Assembly: GCA_910577675.1 (NCBI GenBank)
Contig: CAJTOR010000030.1
Span: 1-42,696 of the forward strand
Length of the DNA stretch: 42,696 nt
Reading direction: 5' to 3'
Source of the DNA: an uncultured Lachnospiraceae bacterium
GTDB lineage: Bacteria > Bacillota > Clostridia > Lachnospirales > Lachnospiraceae
The position numbers and the translations under genes are program-made. Below, one piece after another: positions 40,363 to 42,696 of this stretch; position 1 is the first letter of the stretch; every line of letters begins with the position of its first letter. Under the pieces are notes generated by a model, which ran no database searches, was not told the origin of the DNA, and was given only the letters and a program-made list of their open reading frames with translations.

Positions 40363-42063
40363 CTAGTTTTCCACCTCCACATACTCTTTAAAAAACGATG
40401 CAAAATCACAGGGTTTTCCAAAGAAATACCCCTGGATATAATCAGGGTTGATTTCCCTGATACGGTTCAATTCCTCCTCGGTTTCAATCCCCTCTATACA
40501 CAGTTTAAGTTCAATACTGTGCGTCATATCAACCATATGGCGCAGCAGGTTATATTCATAGGCATTTTGCAGTGCCTTTGAGGTAAAAGAACGGTCAATC
40601 TTGATCGTGCTTGGCTTTACATTGTAGAGATAGTGGAAATTAGAATAACCCGTCCCGAAATCATCCAGTGCAAGCGGGATGCCATGTGCCTGCAACCCGT
40701 TACAGAATCCCATAAACTTATCATCCGCCTCCAAAAAACCGCTCTCCGTCAGCTCCACCACAATCGAGCCGGGTGCCAGGCCATACTTTTGCTCGCCTTC
40801 CACCAGCTCCTTTAAAATATCACTCTTTAGAACCTGGACATAGGATACATTGACGGATATCCGAAAATTCGGTATGTACTGGCGGATGCGGCTGCACGCT
40901 TCCATCGCCTTATGCATGACAAAACGCCCAACCGGGATAATCAGCCCGCTCTCCTCCAATAAAGGTATGAACTCCGTAGGGTTTACCTCCCCGGTTTCCT
41001 CCGATTCAAAGCGCAGAAGGGTTTCCGCGCTGAACAAGCTGTGCTCGTCGATGTGCATGATCGGCTGGAAATTTGCAGAAAAACCCCTGCAATCCTCATT
41101 GACCGCCCTGCGCAGACGTTTAAGAAGTGCGCGCTTTTTCTGGAATTTCTCATAATCCTGTGGGTTATACAGATAAATCTTATTTTTCTCTCCATTCTTC
41201 GCCGCATTGAGCGAGAACTCGGAAAGTTTCATAATATTGTTGTAGGAGGGTTTCTCCACCGCAGAAAACACCAGTGTCCCCGCCGATACCGTAAAGAAAC
41301 TGTCATAGCAGGTCTTTTCGATAAACTGGTTGATTTCCCTGCGGATTTCATCGTAGAGTTTGACGGATTTCTTATAATCCTCCTCAAAAAAATCAAGAAC
41401 TGCAAACTCATCCGCCACAATGCGGAAAAGCTTCTGTCCCGGACGCAGCACATGCTCAATACATTCCGCTGTCTTCCTAAGGATCATATTGCCATATTCC
41501 ATGCCGCGGTTCTCGTTAATTTCCTTAAAATTATCCACGCCGATGCGGAGCATATAACCTCTCTTTTGCTCCTTCTCATACTTTGAAAGTTCCGCGCGCA
41601 GGCTTGTTTCGCCAAGAAGCCCCGTAATATTGTCCGCTTTCTGGCTCATGCCGATCTCATTGATACATCCCACCATAAATTCAGGCTCCCCAAAATCATC
41701 CAGAAGAACACTCCCCCGGCAGTTGATCCAGATTGCCTTCCCCTCCTGGTCAACCCAGCGGTACTGCATATTATGGAACTTCTTTTCTTTGCGCTTGATC
41801 TGTTCCACCTCTGCATTCAGCGCCTCAAAATCCGCGGGGTACACCAGCTTCCTCAACTGCCCAACCACATCGTTAAAGCAGCTCCTCTCAAGCGGGAAGC
41901 GTTCCAGCGCATTCGGTGAAATACAATAACAATCCCCCTGTAAATCATAAATATATAAATAATCGTCCATACTCGGTGTCAAAATATCAATAAACTGCTG
42001 AAATTTCTCAACCGTCAATCTCCCCTTTTCCTCCTGCACCAACTTTCCCCCTTCCAACAACAT
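40363..42063 (-). CDS. PAS-degenerate GGDEF-EAL protein (probable c-di-GMP phosphodiesterase)
   Basis: A 566-residue soluble signalling protein. A PAS-like domain (about 25-140: YIYDLQGDCYCISPNALERFP, RWVDQEGKAIWINCRG) is followed by a GGDEF domain (about 145-300) whose signature reads VADEF (216-220), so cyclase activity is unlikely. The EAL domain (about 320-560) keeps catalytic features: the metal-binding Glu347 in AETLLRF (an ETL variant of EAL), ELTESGF, LALDDFGTGYSN, KIDRSF, CIEGIET and QGYFFGKP. It should hydrolyse c-di-GMP, with PAS as input and GGDEF possibly as GTP sensor. GGAGG lies 12 bases before ATG 42063; a GTG at residue 9 is an alternative. It sits 22 bases before the PL11 gene, likely as an operon. 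Confidence 0.92.
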   Translation of the reverse strand: MLLEGGKLVQEEKGRLTVEKFQQFIDILTPSMDDYLYIYDLQGDCYCISPNALERFPLERSCFNDVVGQLRKLVYPADFEALNAEVEQIKRKEKKFHNMQYRWVDQEGKAIWINCRGSVLLDDFGEPEFMVGCINEIGMSQKADNITGLLGETSLRAELSKYEKEQKRGYMLRIGVDNFKEINENRGMEYGNMILRKTAECIEHVLRPGQKLFRIVADEFAVLDFFEEDYKKSVKLYDEIRREINQFIEKTCYDSFFTVSAGTLVFSAVEKPSYNNIMKLSEFSLNAAKNGEKNKIYLYNPQDYEKFQKKRALLKRLRRAVNEDCRGFSANFQPIMHIDEHSLFSAETLLRFESEETGEVNPTEFIPLLEESGLIIPVGRFVMHKAMEACSRIRQYIPNFRISVNVSYVQVLKSDILKELVEGEQKYGLAPGSIVVELTESGFLEADDKFMGFCNGLQAHGIPLALDDFGTGYSNFHYLYNVKPSTIKIDRSFTSKALQNAYEYNLLRHMVDMTHSIELKLCIEGIETEEELNRIREINPDYIQGYFFGKPCDFASFFKEYVEVEN

Positions 42064-42104
42064 AACTGTTGCCAGCCTCCATCAAATTGGGATGGCTTTC
42101 CTCT

Positions 42105-42133
42105 ATTATATGTCAATTCGACAAATTTTTCAA
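42105..42133 (-). promoter_or_regulatory. Promoter of the EAL-PL11 unit
   Basis: Minus strand TTGAAA (42128-42133), 17 bp, perfect TATAAT (42105-42110). The roughly 35-base leader contains CCATC/GATGG, whose 3' arm borders the GGAGG ribosome site. Confidence 0.7.
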
Positions 42134-42183
42134 TTAGTTTTCCTCAATTTTTGTAGTATTTGCAAAATAGATATAATTTTTTC

Positions 42184-42221
42184 AAAAAATTATGGCAGCT
42201 AAGCATATGCTTAACTGCCAT
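42184..42221 (-). terminator. rpsO terminator
   Basis: Minus-strand stem with arms 42209-42221 and 42192-42204 (ATGGCAG...CTGCCAT, one G-U), loop ATAT, followed by a T-run. It starts 15 bases after the rpsO stop. Confidence 0.9.
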
Positions 42222-42236
42222 GATTTCCATTCCGTT

Positions 42237-42503
42237 TTACTTTCTAAGACCAAGACGGGCAATCAGGTTGCGGTAGGACTCCATATCACTCTTCTTCAAA
42301 TATGCAAGAAGCCCCCTTCTCTGACCTACCATCTTGAGCAGACCACGCCTGGAATGATGATCTTTGTGGTTATTTGCAAGATGTTCGTTGAGCTCGTTAA
42401 TCCTCTGCGTAAGGAGGGCAATCTGAACCTCCGGTGAACCCGTGTCCCCTTCCTTCCTTCCGTAAGTTGCAATAATCTCTGCTTTCTTTTCCTTGCTAAT
42501 CAT
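42237..42503 (-). CDS. rpsO: 30S ribosomal protein S15
   Basis: Primary 16S rRNA-binding protein of the small subunit platform. The 88 residues are full length and contain the family hallmarks EGDTGSPEVQIALLTQRINELNEHL, NHKDHHSRRGLLKMVGQRRGLLAYL and YRNLIARLGLRK. The ATG follows AGGAGG with an 8-base spacer. It has its own promoter, a structured leader and a terminator, and is therefore probably a single-gene unit, unlike in organisms where pnp follows. Confidence 0.98.
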   Translation of the reverse strand: MISKEKKAEIIATYGRKEGDTGSPEVQIALLTQRINELNEHLANNHKDHHSRRGLLKMVGQRRGLLAYLKKSDMESYRNLIARLGLRK

Positions 42504-42588
42504 TTTAAAATCCTCCTGTTTTAATTATCGCCGGATACTAAGGGTCGGTCGGAGAGTCCGCACTCCTGGTATCGGCTGCATAGCTGCG
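42504..42588 (-). ncRNA. Probable S15 autoregulatory leader
   Basis: The leader between the predicted initiation site and rpsO folds into a closing stem GCCGATAC with GTATCCGGC (one bulge) around an inner GGAGT/ACTC hairpin, the kind of junction S15 binds in other bacteria. It ends just before the ribosome site. Structure is by eye and the family is not confirmed. Confidence 0.5.
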
Positions 42589-42594
42589 ACGGAT

Positions 42595-42623
42595 AGTATA
42601 ACATATCCTCCGCCCGCTGTAAA
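42595..42623 (-). promoter_or_regulatory. rpsO promoter
   Basis: Minus strand TTTACA (42618-42623), 17 bp, TATACT (42595-42600). Confidence 0.75.
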
Positions 42624-42652
42624 GGGGAAAAATCATTTATTCACGGAAATCA

Positions 42653-42684
42653 ATTTTCCATAAACAGAAAAAATAATGTATAAT
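42653..42684 (+). promoter_or_regulatory. Rightward promoter for a gene beyond the right edge
   Basis: A perfect TATAAT on the plus strand at 42679-42684 with a weak TTTTCC-type -35 at about 18 bp. Transcription would leave the window to the right; no coding sequence is visible in the remaining bases. Confidence 0.4.
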
Positions 42685-42696
42685 AGCACTATGAGA

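Overview
The window looks like chromosomal DNA from a gut- or rumen-type clostridium, most likely Lachnospiraceae. This is inferred from Gram-positive-style Shine-Dalgarno sequences, CUT1 sugar transporters with lipoprotein binding proteins, YesL and LacI-type regulators, intracellular GH130 phosphorylases, and a parvulin-like foldase, chemotaxis and c-di-GMP genes. I see no insertion sequence, prophage, CRISPR array, tRNA or rRNA. Nearly all genes lie on the minus strand; only the chemoreceptor and the foldase run on the plus strand.

Region 1 (1-620): a leftward promoter for a gene outside the window, a tandem array of terminator-like hairpins, and a small AbrB-type regulator. Region 2 (690-23500): a large beta-mannan/mannooligosaccharide locus. 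Read in the direction of transcription it holds a LacI-family regulator, a secreted CBM35-GH26 mannanase lipoprotein, YesL, a binding protein fused to two carbohydrate-binding-like domains, two permeases, an NHL beta-propeller membrane protein, a Yip1-like membrane protein, a very large DUF5696-like membrane-anchored protein, a second permease pair, a multi-module lipoprotein and a classical lipoprotein binding protein. A separately promoted set follows: mannooligosaccharide phosphorylase (GH130_2), cellobiose/mannobiose 2-epimerase and mannosylglucose phosphorylase (GH130_1). The logic is complete apart from the ABC ATPase. Mannan is cut outside, oligomers are imported, GH130_2 shortens them to mannobiose plus mannose-1-phosphate, the epimerase makes mannosyl-glucose, and GH130_1 splits that to mannose-1-phosphate and glucose.

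Region 3 (23700-32000): housekeeping and signalling genes. They are a YbjQ-like protein, a methyl-accepting chemotaxis protein with a structured leader, lepB-spoIID-like-queA as one operon, and galK-galE (Leloir pathway). The lepB promoter is embedded in the galE terminator hairpin.

Region 4 (32100-36200): a three-gene operon of a DUF3783-like protein, a Tet(M)/EF-G-like translation GTPase fused to a YacP/Rae1-type NYN ribonuclease domain, and an ADP-ribosylglycohydrolase. The fusion is one of the two most interesting items in the window.

Region 5 (36200-42696): a membrane-anchored parvulin-type foldase, a cytoplasmic PL11 rhamnogalacturonan lyase, a PAS-degenerate GGDEF-EAL protein, and rpsO with a probable S15-binding leader.

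The best candidates for undescribed biology are: (i) the GTPase-RNase fusion and its operon; (ii) the DUF5696/Yip1/NHL membrane module with a CBM-fused binding protein inside a mannan locus; and (iii) 10-11-bp phased GCA repeat arrays shared by the GH130 promoter and the LacI regulator's own promoter region. All family names come from recognition of the translated sequence; no database search was run.
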